From NCBI RefSeq assembly GCF_019285735.1, contig NZ_CP079107.1, positions 2,852,001 through 2,916,000 on the forward strand: a stretch of DNA of 64,000 bases. The letters are read 5' to 3'. Below the pieces are notes generated by a model. The model was given only the letters and a program-made list of their open reading frames with translations. It did not search any database and had not been told where the DNA came from. Below are positions 45,172 through 54,269 of the stretch, in pieces. Made by a program: the position numbers and the translations under genes. Position 1 is the stretch's first letter; each line of letters opens with the position of its first letter. Origin of the DNA: Paeniglutamicibacter sp. Y32M11. Lineage in GTDB: Bacteria; Actinomycetota; Actinomycetes; Actinomycetales; Micrococcaceae.

Positions 45172-46194
45172 ATGAAGGAACAGAAACCACACCGCGCGCC
45201 TTCCATGCGCGACGTGGCACATCTTGCAGGCGTATCGGCACAGACCGTTTCTCGCGCCCTGAGTGACCATCCGAATGTGCAGCCGGAGACTCGCCAAGCA
45301 GTTAAGGACGCAGCGAAGAGCTTGGGCTACCGCCGCAACGCGACGGCTCGGGCCTTGGTGACGGGCAAGAGCAATATGATCGGCGTGATCACACTCTCTA
45401 CCAGTTCATACTCTCGAATGACACTGATTGTAGGCATCGAACGGGAAGCCGCCGCGCGCGGATACTCGGTCACCTTCGTCTCCATAACCAATCTTTCAGC
45501 ACGCTCCCTAGAGGATGGGCTCGGTCGACTGGTGGCGCAGGGAGTGGATGGAATTATCACCGCTATCCCTCTGCAGGATTCCTCCACGGAGGTAGAGAAT
45601 CTACTGAGTGAAGTACCCTCGGTAGCCATTGACACCCCACTTCCCGCGGGCGAACAAGTCGTCGGGTTCGATCAGGGGCATGCAGCCCGACTCGCCGTTG
45701 AACATCTCATCGAGTGTGGCCATACCAATATCTGGCATGTCGCCGGACCCAAGGACTGGATTGAGTCGGAAGCCAGGATTGACGGCTGGAGGCGCGCACT
45801 CGAGGGGCATCAGCTACCCGTTCCACCAGAGATCTACGGTGATTGGAGCGCCGAGTCGGGCTATCGTGCGGGGCTGATCCTTGGACGCATGCCCGATGCC
45901 ACCGCCGTGTTCGTCGCCAGTGATGAGATGGCATTCGGCCTAATAAAAGCGGTCAAGGAGCTCGGACGGTCCGTTCCGGAGGACATCTCCGTTGTTAGTA
46001 TCGATGACATCGAACTCGCCGCCTATTGCGCACCCCCACTCACCACCGTCCGTCAGCCACTCGAGGAAATGGGCCGACATGCGGTACGGCACCTCGACGC
46101 GCGCTTAGGCGACGAAGAGGCTCTGGAACCACAGGCAAAATCCACCTTCATCGTGCCGGAGCTCATCGTTCGCTCGAGCACAGCGGCACGCTAA
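45172..46194 (+). CDS. LacI-family transcriptional repressor of the galactoside locus
   Basis: A 340-residue LacI/GalR-type regulator. The N-terminal HTH is SMRDVAHLAGVSAQTVSRALSDHP (about 10-33), with the hinge region ATARALVTGKSNMIGVI. The effector domain follows (about 65-330). It should bind the two identical palindromes at 45027 and 46230 and release them when its sugar ligand is present. Located between the importer and the GH35 gene it presumably controls both, and itself. Confidence 0.93.
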   Translation: MKEQKPHRAPSMRDVAHLAGVSAQTVSRALSDHPNVQPETRQAVKDAAKSLGYRRNATARALVTGKSNMIGVITLSTSSYSRMTLIVGIEREAAARGYSVTFVSITNLSARSLEDGLGRLVAQGVDGIITAIPLQDSSTEVENLLSEVPSVAIDTPLPAGEQVVGFDQGHAARLAVEHLIECGHTNIWHVAGPKDWIESEARIDGWRRALEGHQLPVPPEIYGDWSAESGYRAGLILGRMPDATAVFVASDEMAFGLIKAVKELGRSVPEDISVVSIDDIELAAYCAPPLTTVRQPLEEMGRHAVRHLDARLGDEEALEPQAKSTFIVPELIVRSSTAAR

Positions 46195-46217
46195 TCCGAA
46201 GTTATCGTTCGAGGTCA

Positions 46218-46246
46218 TTGCATTTATCGTTGTTATCGATAACAAT
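46218..46246 (+). promoter_or_regulatory. GH35 promoter with LacI-type operator 2
   Basis: The operator core TTGTTATCGATAACAA lies at 46230-46245. TTGCAT (46218-46223) and AACAAT (46241-46246) are 17 bases apart and could be the -35 and -10, so bound repressor would cover the spacer and -10 region. Confidence 0.7.
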
Positions 46247-46322
46247 CGAAAGACATGCAAGTGAGGTAGAAGCACCCTTGCTTCCGTCTTTCGATGGTAT
46301 TCAAGGCCCTGCATTTTGACTG

Positions 46323-48125
46323 TTGGGGACAAGCTTCGATCCAGAACCGAGGAACCAGAACGTGATCATTAGCGGAGCCCTGCACTATTTTCGGACCCAC
46401 CCCGAGCAGTGGCGCACCCGTCTGCATTGGCTGAGGCTGATGGGCTTAGACGCAGTGGAAACATACGTGGCCTGGAACGTCCACGAGCCACGTGAAGGCG
46501 AATTTAATTTCAGCGGCGGTGCCGACCTAGAGCGGTTCGTCGGCTTGGCAAGGGAGGAAGGCCTCAAGGTCATCCTCCGGCCTGGCCCCTATATTTGTGC
46601 CGAATGGGACAACGGTGGACTGCCCTCTTGGTTGACGTCTCAACCAGGTATCCACGTGCGCACTCGCGATCAACGCTATGTTGCGGCTGTTGAATCATTC
46701 TTCAATGAACTTTTGCCCAGAGTCGTTCCGCTATTGGAAACCCACGGTGGGCCCATTTCGATGGTTCAAGTAGAAAACGAATATGGCTCGTTCGGCTCCG
46801 ATCAGGTTTATCTCGAGCAGGTCCGAAAGTCCCTAGTTGAACGTGGCGTCGACGTTGAGCTATTCACCTCCGATGGACCCGAGGACCATATGCTGACCGG
46901 CGGAATGATCCCTGGCGTCAACGCCACGGCAAATTTCGGTTCCGCGGCAACCATGGCTTTTGAGGATTTCAGGCGACACCGTTCCGATGATCCCTTATTC
47001 TGCATGGAATTCTGGAACGGTTGGTTTGATCACTGGGGTGAAGAACACCATGCCCGAGACGTCAAGGACGCGGCAAACGCGTTAGATGAAATGCTGGACA
47101 TGGGTGCCTCGGTCAACTTCTATATGGCACACGGTGGAACCAACTTTGGCACCGGAGCTGGCGCAAACTATGACCCACCGCAAGCACGCAGCGGCGGCAG
47201 TTACCAGCCGACCGTCACGTCCTATGATTACGATGCACCGCTAGATGAACGCGGTGCACCCACCCCCAAGTTCCACGCGTACCGCGACGTTATTTCCAAG
47301 TACCGGGCCCTTCCGGAATTAGAGGAATTCACCGAGCCGCTGCTGCCCGACACTGAGCTAGTTTCCAACAGTGAACCAGTAGGGTTGCCGGCCTATTTCG
47401 ACGTCATTGCCGCAGGAAACCACACCACCGTCGAGTCAGGGCATCCGTTAAGTTTCGAAGAACTTGGGCTTTCTCATGGACTGGTCCGGTATGGGGCCAC
47501 CATCCCCGGCCCCCGTCGTTCCTACCCACTGTCAATCGACGGATTGGCCGACCGGGCACATCTGCTCATCGAGGGCAAGAGCGTTCACATCTTCGAACGA
47601 AACGACCAAGAAGCTTACGATTTGGCTGTCCCGCCCGAGGGGCTGGGCATCGAACTGATCGTTGAATCCATGGGACGAGTGAATTACGGTCGCCTGGTTG
47701 GTGAGCGCAAAGGAATTCTTGGAGCGGTACTGCACGAACGTCAAGAGATCCATGGTTGGCAAATGACTGCCCTGGCCTTGCCGGAGCCCCCCAGCCCGGA
47801 GCTACTGGCCAGGGCCGCAACTGCGGAACCCTGCGCTGGTGGCCAAGGCGCATTCCACTCCATGAGCTTCGAGGCTTCGGTGGCAGCCGATGGATATCTC
47901 GACCTCACCGGGTGGGGCAAAGGATATGTCTGGGTTAATGAATTTTGCCTCGGCCGGTTCTGGGACATCGGACCGCAGCTCTCGCTCTTTCTTCCGGCGC
48001 CCGTCGTTAGATCTGGAACGAACCACGTGCTGATCTTGGAACTGGACGGTGTACACGGCGGCAATCCACACATCCGTTCGGTTCCAAACCTTGGTACCGG
48101 AACGGCTGCGCTAGCACCGCAATAG
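46323..48125 (+). CDS. Beta-galactosidase, GH35
   Basis: Releases terminal beta-galactose from galactosides or galactan oligosaccharides. The 600-residue protein has no signal peptide, so it acts in the cytosol on imported sugar. The core starts IISGALHYFRTHPEQW. The acid/base Glu is in QVENEYGSFG (about 145) and the nucleophile Glu in CMEFWNGWFDHWG (about 227). The C-terminal jelly-roll-type part ends ILELDGVHGGNPHIRSVPNLG. The start is uncertain: only TTG 46323 fits, without a ribosome binding site, and the N-terminus is about 10 residues shorter than usual in the family. Confidence 0.88.
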   Translation: MGTSFDPEPRNQNVIISGALHYFRTHPEQWRTRLHWLRLMGLDAVETYVAWNVHEPREGEFNFSGGADLERFVGLAREEGLKVILRPGPYICAEWDNGGLPSWLTSQPGIHVRTRDQRYVAAVESFFNELLPRVVPLLETHGGPISMVQVENEYGSFGSDQVYLEQVRKSLVERGVDVELFTSDGPEDHMLTGGMIPGVNATANFGSAATMAFEDFRRHRSDDPLFCMEFWNGWFDHWGEEHHARDVKDAANALDEMLDMGASVNFYMAHGGTNFGTGAGANYDPPQARSGGSYQPTVTSYDYDAPLDERGAPTPKFHAYRDVISKYRALPELEEFTEPLLPDTELVSNSEPVGLPAYFDVIAAGNHTTVESGHPLSFEELGLSHGLVRYGATIPGPRRSYPLSIDGLADRAHLLIEGKSVHIFERNDQEAYDLAVPPEGLGIELIVESMGRVNYGRLVGERKGILGAVLHERQEIHGWQMTALALPEPPSPELLARAATAEPCAGGQGAFHSMSFEASVAADGYLDLTGWGKGYVWVNEFCLGRFWDIGPQLSLFLPAPVVRSGTNHVLILELDGVHGGNPHIRSVPNLGTGTAALAPQ

Positions 48126-48155
48126 CCGCCGCACGCAGCAAGACAAATTTTCGCT

Positions 48156-48185
48156 GGCCCGGAGGAGTGAAAACCCGTCCGGGCC
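48156..48185. terminator. Hairpin between the GH35 gene and menD
   Basis: GGCCCGGA (48156-48163) pairs with TCCGGGCC (48178-48185) between convergent genes. It has no T run. Confidence 0.5.
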
Positions 48186-48193
48186 GGCGGTTT

Positions 48194-49891
48194 CTAGTCC
48201 TCTTCGGGCCAGGTGAGCGCGTTGATCTGTTCGCTGATCTGCGCATGCATGGAGCGCAATCCATCGCGCGAAACGGGAACCTCGATGATGCGCCGGGTAC
48301 CGCGTTCCTGCAAAATTGCGCGCAGTTCCTCCACTGTTCGAGCGACACAATAATCCCAACCATAGGCAACCGCGAGGGGCTGGATATGGACCTGATGTGG
48401 GGTGGCAAACAGTCGCTCGACAGTATTTGCGTAGCGACCGGAAGCTTCAATGGCACCATGCTCCAGCGTCGAGAAGATCGCGCCACCACCATCGTTAAGG
48501 ACCACCACGTCCATCTCGGGTTCGGGCTCCCCCGCACCCAACAACAATCCGCCCACATCATGCAGAAAAGTCACATCGCCGAGAACCACCGTGGTCTTTT
48601 GTCTCGCGCTCGCCTGAGCGATGCCCGTCGCGGTGGCCACGGTTCCATCAATGCCAGCCAGTCCCCTATTGGCAAACACCCGCGCGGTGGGCAACGCCGC
48701 GGGTGCTGCGCAGAGATCCGCATCCCGAATGATGTTTGAGGAACCGACCACGAGGTTGCCGCTCGTTGCAGCCCAGATTTCGCGGGCCAGCACCGGACCG
48801 TTCAGGGTTCCGCTGCCGTTGATCGAGGCCGCAACGATCTCAGCTGCCTGCGTCCCCAGCTGTTGCCAGGCCGCCAGCCAACCGGCTGGGGGACGCCCGG
48901 CGAAGGTCACCAAGGAGGCCGCATCAGCTATCAGTTCCTCGCGCCGGCGGCCCGCGTCAAACCACGGAGCCGGGGCCGGATGCCAGAGCGCGGTCTTAAT
49001 CGTCGGATCAGCCAGTAGCTTAGCCACCGGTCGGGTCAGTGTCGGCCTCCCGAAGAGCACAACTTTCTGGATGCGGGCACCGTGGGATGCCAATAGCGTG
49101 CGGTACGGACCGATGGCGTGGGAACCAAACCGTGCGTTCGAGCTGGGCTCGGCAAATAGCGGAAGACCAAGCGCCTGAGCAAAGTCAGCAGCGTCGGCGT
49201 CGGCCCCATGCCCGGCCACCACAACGGTCCGTTGTGTCTGGCTCGCGCCACTAGTCTCCCAATTCACCGTTGAGCCAACCGGACGTGGCTGGGGCGGAGA
49301 CACGATGTTTGCCCCGAAGTGGGGAAGAGACTCGTGATCCCCTGGAATCAGTGGATCACGGAAAGCCACGTTGAGCTGAACCGGGCCCGCCGACACAGTT
49401 CCCGTCCCACGGGCCGCGGCCAGTGCCCGCCCGATACTTGCGACGGGGTCTTGCCCAGCGGGAATGTTTTCGGCATTACGGACGTGATGACCAAAAAGGT
49501 TGATCTGATTTGTGGTTTGGTTTGCTCCGGTCCCGTGCAGTTCCTCCGGCCGGTCAGCGGACAGAACCACCAGCGGAACACCCGAGTGGTTAGCCTCCAT
49601 CACGGCGGGCAGCAGCTCCCCCACCGCCGTTCCGGATGTTGTCACCATGGCCACGGGCAACCTGCTGGCCTCGGAGAGACCAAGCGCGGTGAAGCCTGCC
49701 ACCCGCTCATCAATGCGAACGTGCAGCCGGATGCTACCGGTGGCTTCGGCCTCGGCCAGCGCGTAGGCCAATGGTGCGCTGCGTGATCCCGGGCAGATCA
49801 CCACATCGCGGACCCCGTGGGTCTGCAGTGCGGTAAGCAAGAGGCGGGCAACTTCCATGGACGAAAGTTCGGGAACGGAATTCGAGGGCAT
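48194..49891 (-). CDS. menD: 2-succinyl-5-enolpyruvyl-6-hydroxy-3-cyclohexene-1-carboxylate synthase
   Basis: A ThDP enzyme that joins isochorismate with 2-oxoglutarate, the second step to menaquinone. The protein has 565 residues. The N-terminal ThDP half is VVICPGSRSAPLAYAL, with catalytic-Glu region HVRIDERVAGFTALGLS. The middle is VMTTSGTAVGELLPAVMEA. The C-terminal ThDP half is VVLGDVTFLHDVGGLL with VVLNDGGGAIFSTLEH. ATG 49891 (AGGATGG about 9 bases upstream) is chosen over ATG 49900. No menaquinone genes adjoin it directly; menC lies 2.6 kb upstream. Confidence 0.93.
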   Translation of the reverse strand: MPSNSVPELSSMEVARLLLTALQTHGVRDVVICPGSRSAPLAYALAEAEATGSIRLHVRIDERVAGFTALGLSEASRLPVAMVTTSGTAVGELLPAVMEANHSGVPLVVLSADRPEELHGTGANQTTNQINLFGHHVRNAENIPAGQDPVASIGRALAAARGTGTVSAGPVQLNVAFRDPLIPGDHESLPHFGANIVSPPQPRPVGSTVNWETSGASQTQRTVVVAGHGADADAADFAQALGLPLFAEPSSNARFGSHAIGPYRTLLASHGARIQKVVLFGRPTLTRPVAKLLADPTIKTALWHPAPAPWFDAGRRREELIADAASLVTFAGRPPAGWLAAWQQLGTQAAEIVAASINGSGTLNGPVLAREIWAATSGNLVVGSSNIIRDADLCAAPAALPTARVFANRGLAGIDGTVATATGIAQASARQKTTVVLGDVTFLHDVGGLLLGAGEPEPEMDVVVLNDGGGAIFSTLEHGAIEASGRYANTVERLFATPHQVHIQPLAVAYGWDYCVARTVEELRAILQERGTRRIIEVPVSRDGLRSMHAQISEQINALTWPEED

Positions 49892-49934
49892 GAGTACCAT
49901 CCTAATTCCGTCTCCGACCAGAACCGTTTTCCGT

Positions 49935-50228
49935 CTACTCGGAGATGGTTATGTAGCGGTTGACAACGTTTATGTCGAAGGTGCCCCGCGTTTCCGGGTC
50001 ATCGTCTAGCAAAAATTCTTCCATGTAGTTCGTCAATCGCCCGGACTGTGGGTTGAACATCAGCATGGTTCGGTATGTTCCACCCTCATCTGGCGTTTCC
50101 ACACCAAATGCGACCGCTCTCCTGTCCCATCGATCGGTGGTGGTCGCGATGACCTTCAGGAACCCCTGAGTTCCTGACAGCGAAAGACAAGGACGTTTCG
50201 AGGCATACAGAAGGGGCCCCGGCGGCAA
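49935..50228 (-). pseudogene. Remnant of a protein gene (3' fragment)
   Basis: The frame encodes a plausible protein C-terminus: VIATTTDRWDRRAVAFGVETPDEGG, then MLMFNPQSGRLTNYMEEFLLDDDPETRGTFDINVVNRYITISE. It lacks a start with a ribosome binding site. Its upstream end runs into an inverted repeat (CAGGAAC/GTTCCTG, 50157-50176) and the phoX terminator. The look (ends of beta strands, NPxSGRL) recalls the C-termini of CU044_5270-like lipoproteins. It is probably a 3' remnant of a larger gene. A small intact gene is the alternative. Confidence 0.45.
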
Positions 50229-50259
50229 CGATGTGAAAACCGTTGCTGCCGAAGGCCCC
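50211..50259 (-). terminator. Terminator of phoX
   Basis: On the minus strand a long GC-rich stem (50213-50230 with 50240-50258, minor mismatches) lies 24 bases after the phoX stop codon, followed by a short pyrimidine-rich run. Confidence 0.7.
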
Positions 50260-50282
50260 TGCTCGCGTGGTGCTGGTGCGGG

Positions 50283-52358
50283 CTACTTCTTAGGATCGTG
50301 TCCCTTGGCCTTGGTGAAGACCTGGATGACTGAGGGACGAGGACCGTAGACATCGCCACGCTTGGCCTTGGACGGGTTCATGACGTAGTCGGGGAAGAAC
50401 GAGGTCGGTTCCTGGAAGGTGCCGCCCTCGCCGGGGTGCTGCACCGAAACGAAGACCGAACCGTCACGATCATGAATCAGCGGACCACAGGTTTCTGCGC
50501 CGGCCGGAACCGCCAGGAACTGTTCTACCTTGCCGCGCTCGGAACCGGTGAGCGTGACCTTATGCAGGGCATCGCAGTAGCCGATCGTGCCGGGCTGGCC
50601 ATCGGTGGAGATCCACAGGTTGCCCTTGGAGTCGAAGGCGAGGTTATCTGGGCAAGAAATCGGCGAGACCTTGTCCTTCGGGAAGCCGGAGAAGTAGGTG
50701 CTAGCATCCTTCGTCGGGTCCCCGGCGACCAACAGAATGTTCCAGTTGAAGCTGGTGGCAGTCGCGTTGTTATTCAGCTCGGTGAGTTCAATGACGTGGC
50801 CATCGCGGTTCTTGGTCCGCGGGTTGGCTTCGTCGACGGTGGCCTTACCGGTGGTGTTGCGCTGAGTGTTGTTGGTCAGCGCAATGTAGAGCTTTCCGGT
50901 AACGGGGCTGGGCTCAACGTCCTCGGGACGGTCCATCTTGGTGGCACCGACCTTGTCGCCGGCTAGACGGGTGTATACGAGAACTTCTTCCAGGCTCATG
51001 CCCGGGACCATGGATTCGCCATTGAGGGTCAGCGGAATCCAGTTGCCGGTTCCGTCGAAGGAACCATCGGCTGGAACGGTAGCCGCCCCATCAATTTCGG
51101 CAACCGGCGAGTTACCGGCGAACTTAGCCACGTATAGGTCACCGGCGGAGAGCAGGCTCATGTTGTGCTTGCGGTCCCCGCGGCGGTACTTATCCTTCGA
51201 GACGAACTTGTACACGTAGTCGAAGCGCTCGTCGTCGCCCGAGTAGGCCACGACGCGTCCATCATCGGCGATCCGAACGTTGGCGCCTTCGTGTTTAAAG
51301 CGTCCCAGTGCGGTGTGCTTGACGGGGGTGGAGTTGGGGTTCTGCGGGTCAATTTCCACGATCCAACCAAAGCGGTTGATTTCATTTTCGTAGCCGGGGT
51401 TACGGGCGGAGAAACGCGGATCAACGTCTTCCCAGCGGCGTTCGGTACCAGCATCGGCGATGCCATAACGTGCATCCGAGGCTGAACCCTGGCCGCGGAA
51501 GTACTGGTTGAAGTTCTCTTCGCCGGAGAGCACGGTGCCCCACGGGGTGGTGCCACCGGCACAGTTATTCAACGTTCCCAGAACTGTGCGACCGGTAGGG
51601 TCGGCAACCGTCTTGAGCAGTTCGGAGCCCGCGGCCGGTCCATCCACGGCGAAGGGGGTGGTGGCGGTGATGCGGCGGTTGCGTTCGGCGCCACGGACGT
51701 ACTCCCAAGGGGTGCCGCTCTTGACCCGCTTGACCTCAACAATGGAGAAGCCATGAGCCTCCATCGCGATCTTCGCGGCCTCGGTCTTATTGGCCTCGAA
51801 CCATACGGAGTCAAACATCAAATCTTCGTTGGTGTACTCGTGGTTGGCCACCAAGAGACCGGAGCGTCCCGAGTACTTGTCCACGATGATGTTCAGGTAG
51901 TCATTGTTGTAGCCGAACTGACCGGCCTGACGCTTGGCGCTCTGCTTGGTGATATCGAAAGCAGCGGTGTTGTTGAAGAGCGGATCGCCCCAGCGGATGA
52001 TCGGTGCCCAGTCGTAACCCTCGGGCACTGTCACAGCATCAACGGTGCGCGGTACCGGTGCGATGGCCTTGAAGGCGAGCTTCCCGCCACCCTGTGGTGC
52101 AACGATGGTGTCGGCGGTGGCACTCGAAGCTCCGATGCTTTGGCCCCCAACGACCAAGGCTGCAGAGGCTGCGGCACCGAGGCCGAGAATGGAGCGACGG
52201 CTCAAAGCGCCATCAGCGATGTCGCGGAAATAGCCATTGGAGCTGGTGTTGCAAACATCCTTGGCACAGGCGTCTCCACACTTGAAATGGCAAGTTGCCG
52301 CGTCGCGGTTGCCGCGGGTGTGTCCAAGCATGGGAAGGAAAGTACGTATCGGGCTCAT
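50283..52358 (-). CDS. phoX: PhoX-type alkaline phosphatase (Tat-exported, DUF839)
   Basis: Secreted calcium- and iron-dependent phosphatase that releases phosphate from organic phosphates. The 691-residue protein has an unusual Cys-rich leader (Cys23, 27, 31, 36) before the twin-arginine signal LSRRSILGLGAAASAALVVGG (RR at 54-55). The PhoX core begins about residue 95. Segments typical of the family are YGYNNDYLNIIV, LLVANHEYTNEDLM and CAGGTTPWGTVLSGEENFNQYF. GGAGAAAACC precedes the ATG. A PHO box is about 90 bases upstream, consistent with PhoP control. Confidence 0.93.
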   Translation of the reverse strand: MSPIRTFLPMLGHTRGNRDAATCHFKCGDACAKDVCNTSSNGYFRDIADGALSRRSILGLGAAASAALVVGGQSIGASSATADTIVAPQGGGKLAFKAIAPVPRTVDAVTVPEGYDWAPIIRWGDPLFNNTAAFDITKQSAKRQAGQFGYNNDYLNIIVDKYSGRSGLLVANHEYTNEDLMFDSVWFEANKTEAAKIAMEAHGFSIVEVKRVKSGTPWEYVRGAERNRRITATTPFAVDGPAAGSELLKTVADPTGRTVLGTLNNCAGGTTPWGTVLSGEENFNQYFRGQGSASDARYGIADAGTERRWEDVDPRFSARNPGYENEINRFGWIVEIDPQNPNSTPVKHTALGRFKHEGANVRIADDGRVVAYSGDDERFDYVYKFVSKDKYRRGDRKHNMSLLSAGDLYVAKFAGNSPVAEIDGAATVPADGSFDGTGNWIPLTLNGESMVPGMSLEEVLVYTRLAGDKVGATKMDRPEDVEPSPVTGKLYIALTNNTQRNTTGKATVDEANPRTKNRDGHVIELTELNNNATATSFNWNILLVAGDPTKDASTYFSGFPKDKVSPISCPDNLAFDSKGNLWISTDGQPGTIGYCDALHKVTLTGSERGKVEQFLAVPAGAETCGPLIHDRDGSVFVSVQHPGEGGTFQEPTSFFPDYVMNPSKAKRGDVYGPRPSVIQVFTKAKGHDPKK

Positions 52359-52395
52359 GGTTTTCTCCGTACAAAACTAGCGAATGATTCGGTGG

Positions 52396-52409
52396 ATGAC
52401 CTCGGTCAT
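52396..52409. promoter_or_regulatory. Palindrome in the phoX upstream region
   Basis: ATGACC-TC-GGTCAT is a perfect inverted repeat about 40 bases before phoX. It may be a second regulator site or chance. Confidence 0.3.
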
Positions 52410-52447
52410 TAGCCTTTCAGCGCACGGTGATCAAACGACCGCCGTCA

Positions 52448-52465
52448 GGTAAACGAACGGTGGAC
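52448..52465 (-). promoter_or_regulatory. PHO box upstream of phoX
   Basis: On the minus strand GTCCACC-N4-GTTTACC forms two 7-bp units 11 bases apart. Each differs by one base from the Streptomyces PhoP unit GTTCACC. The position before a phosphatase gene supports PhoP binding. Confidence 0.7.
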
Positions 52466-52523
52466 GAAAGGTGTTAAGTCGCTCAAAATCACCGGATCGT
52501 GACGGAGGTCTCGCCATCTTCGA

Positions 52524-53522
52524 CTACTGTTCTGTGCCGAGTAATTCCCTATAACATTCGACGAGTCTCGCCAGCCACCAGGCTTTGCGTTCGGAGCTCA
52601 CCGCATGGTCGCGCAGTAGCTCGGGGTCAGCGACGATTTGACGCAATTGCAGGGCTCCGTTGACCGCGACAAACCTGTCGGTGGTGATGTCGGAGGTAAA
52701 TAGCGATCCGGTGGCCAGCCCACAGGCGTAGGGCAGCTCGGGCAATGCGGCGGCCAGAGCTGCACCCTGGCGCAGCCCGATAGAGGTATCTAAGGCCGAG
52801 GAGACCACGGCAGGTAGACCGGCATCGGCAACGATCTGCAGGGCCCGACGCACACCACCCAATGGTTGAGCCTTGATGATAATCAGGTCAGCAGCTCCGG
52901 CCCGGGCCACAGCCAACGGGTCAGATTCTTTACGCACCGATTCGTCGGCAGCGATCAGCACGCCCAGCCCGCGTCGGGCCACCTCTTCGCGAACTCGGGC
53001 CAAGCCCTCGATACTGTCCACCGGCTGCTCGGCATATTGCAGCCCGAACCCGGCCAGCGCTTCCAAGGCAGCCATGGCCTCTTGGTGATTCCATCCGGCA
53101 TTGGCATCGATGCGGATTGCAGCATCGGGCAGCAGCCTGCGAACTTCTGCCACGCGGGCCACATCTTGGGCGAGGTCCTGACCTTTTTCCGCGACCTTCA
53201 CCTTGACGGTATGAGTTGCGTCGTAGGCGGCCAGAACACTCTCCACCTGGTCTTGACCCACGGCGGGCAGTGTTGCGTTGACTGGGACTTCATCGCGCAC
53301 GGGATGGGGATAGCCGTCCCAGGCCGCTTCGATGGCTGCCCGCAGCCACGAGGACGCTTCGCTGCTTCCATACTCCAAGAAGGGCGAGAACTCTCCCCAG
53401 CCAGCCGGCCCCTGGAACAACAGCGCCTCACGATGGCGGACTCCACGGAATTGCACGCGCATGGGCAATGACACCACGTGAGAGGCGTTAACGAGTTCTT
53501 CAAGATCGGGCAGCTCAGTCAT
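52524..53522 (-). CDS. menC: o-Succinylbenzoate synthase
   Basis: An enolase-superfamily dehydratase in menaquinone synthesis, 332 residues. Visible catalytic set: the KxK motif TVKVKV (Lys107, Lys109), the Mg ligands Asp139 (DANAGW), Glu165 (YAEQPVD) and Asp193 (AADES), and Lys217 (IIIKAQPLGG). Its operon setting is single-gene; menD lies 2.6 kb downstream. With menF, menD and menG in this window most core genes are present; menB, menE and menA are not seen. Confidence 0.93.
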   Translation of the reverse strand: MTELPDLEELVNASHVVSLPMRVQFRGVRHREALLFQGPAGWGEFSPFLEYGSSEASSWLRAAIEAAWDGYPHPVRDEVPVNATLPAVGQDQVESVLAAYDATHTVKVKVAEKGQDLAQDVARVAEVRRLLPDAAIRIDANAGWNHQEAMAALEALAGFGLQYAEQPVDSIEGLARVREEVARRGLGVLIAADESVRKESDPLAVARAGAADLIIIKAQPLGGVRRALQIVADAGLPAVVSSALDTSIGLRQGAALAAALPELPYACGLATGSLFTSDITTDRFVAVNGALQLRQIVADPELLRDHAVSSERKAWWLARLVECYRELLGTEQ

Positions 53523-53588
53523 GGTTTCCAGCCTACCGGCGCAGGTGCAGATGCTGCCGATACTGCCGGCGCAACCATCCGCGGCAAG

Positions 53589-54269
53589 CTAGTAGGCAGC
53601 ATTGATGGCCAGTTGCCAGGCTGCGGTGTTGGCCTCGGCGTCGGCTCCATCAGCAAAATCGTGAATGGTCAGCCCGACGACTCCACCAAAGGCATTGCGT
53701 CCAAAAATCCGCACCATCGTATTCTCGGTGCGCAGTCCCACGAAGTTCTGATTGCGAAAATCGACGGTGACAGGTGCCGCGTCGCGACCGGGTAGAGCGA
53801 GCACCAATTCGGTGCCGAGAGGTGAATCCTTGATGCCGAGGGCATCGAGGAATTTCTGTAATGCTCCTGCGGCCTTGGAGGCTTCGGGACCCTGAACATC
53901 ACTGAATGTCACGTCTTTGCCGTCGAAGTGAGTCAGGTATTCACCCAGTGTGTGCAGGTAGAAGGCGGTGTGCTTGGAGGCGCCGTCGTATTGGTTGTCC
54001 CAGTCATCGACGAAAATCCCGGAGTGCACATAACGGACGGCTGTACCGTTTTCTCCGGGTGTTAGCACGTGCTCTAGTTGGTTGAACCAGCCGTCCGGTC
54101 CGTCCATTCGCGTGACCAGATGGGTGGGGTACTCCTCGAGGGTCCTGACCGATGGCCATTGATCGGTGGGGAACATCCACGCTGCGGTGCCTGTTGTCAC
54201 CGCTTCCCAAATTCGCTCCGGGGTGCTGTCAATGGAGAGTTCCTCGACAATTTCGAATTCTTTGCTCAT
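53589..54269 (-). CDS. SRPBCC/AHSA1-like domain protein
   Basis: A 226-residue START-like protein resembling activator of Hsp90 ATPase homologues (EELSIDSTPERIWEAVTTGTAAWMFPTDQW in front). The C-terminal half (about 130-226) is a second lobe of similar type. It is translationally coupled to the ArsR-type regulator (ATGA overlap at 54266-54269). Such ArsR-SRPBCC pairs are widespread, with unknown ligands. ATG 54269 is used; the frame extends upstream without support. Confidence 0.85.
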   Translation of the reverse strand: MSKEFEIVEELSIDSTPERIWEAVTTGTAAWMFPTDQWPSVRTLEEYPTHLVTRMDGPDGWFNQLEHVLTPGENGTAVRYVHSGIFVDDWDNQYDGASKHTAFYLHTLGEYLTHFDGKDVTFSDVQGPEASKAAGALQKFLDALGIKDSPLGTELVLALPGRDAAPVTVDFRNQNFVGLRTENTMVRIFGRNAFGGVVGLTIHDFADGADAEANTAAWQLAINAAY

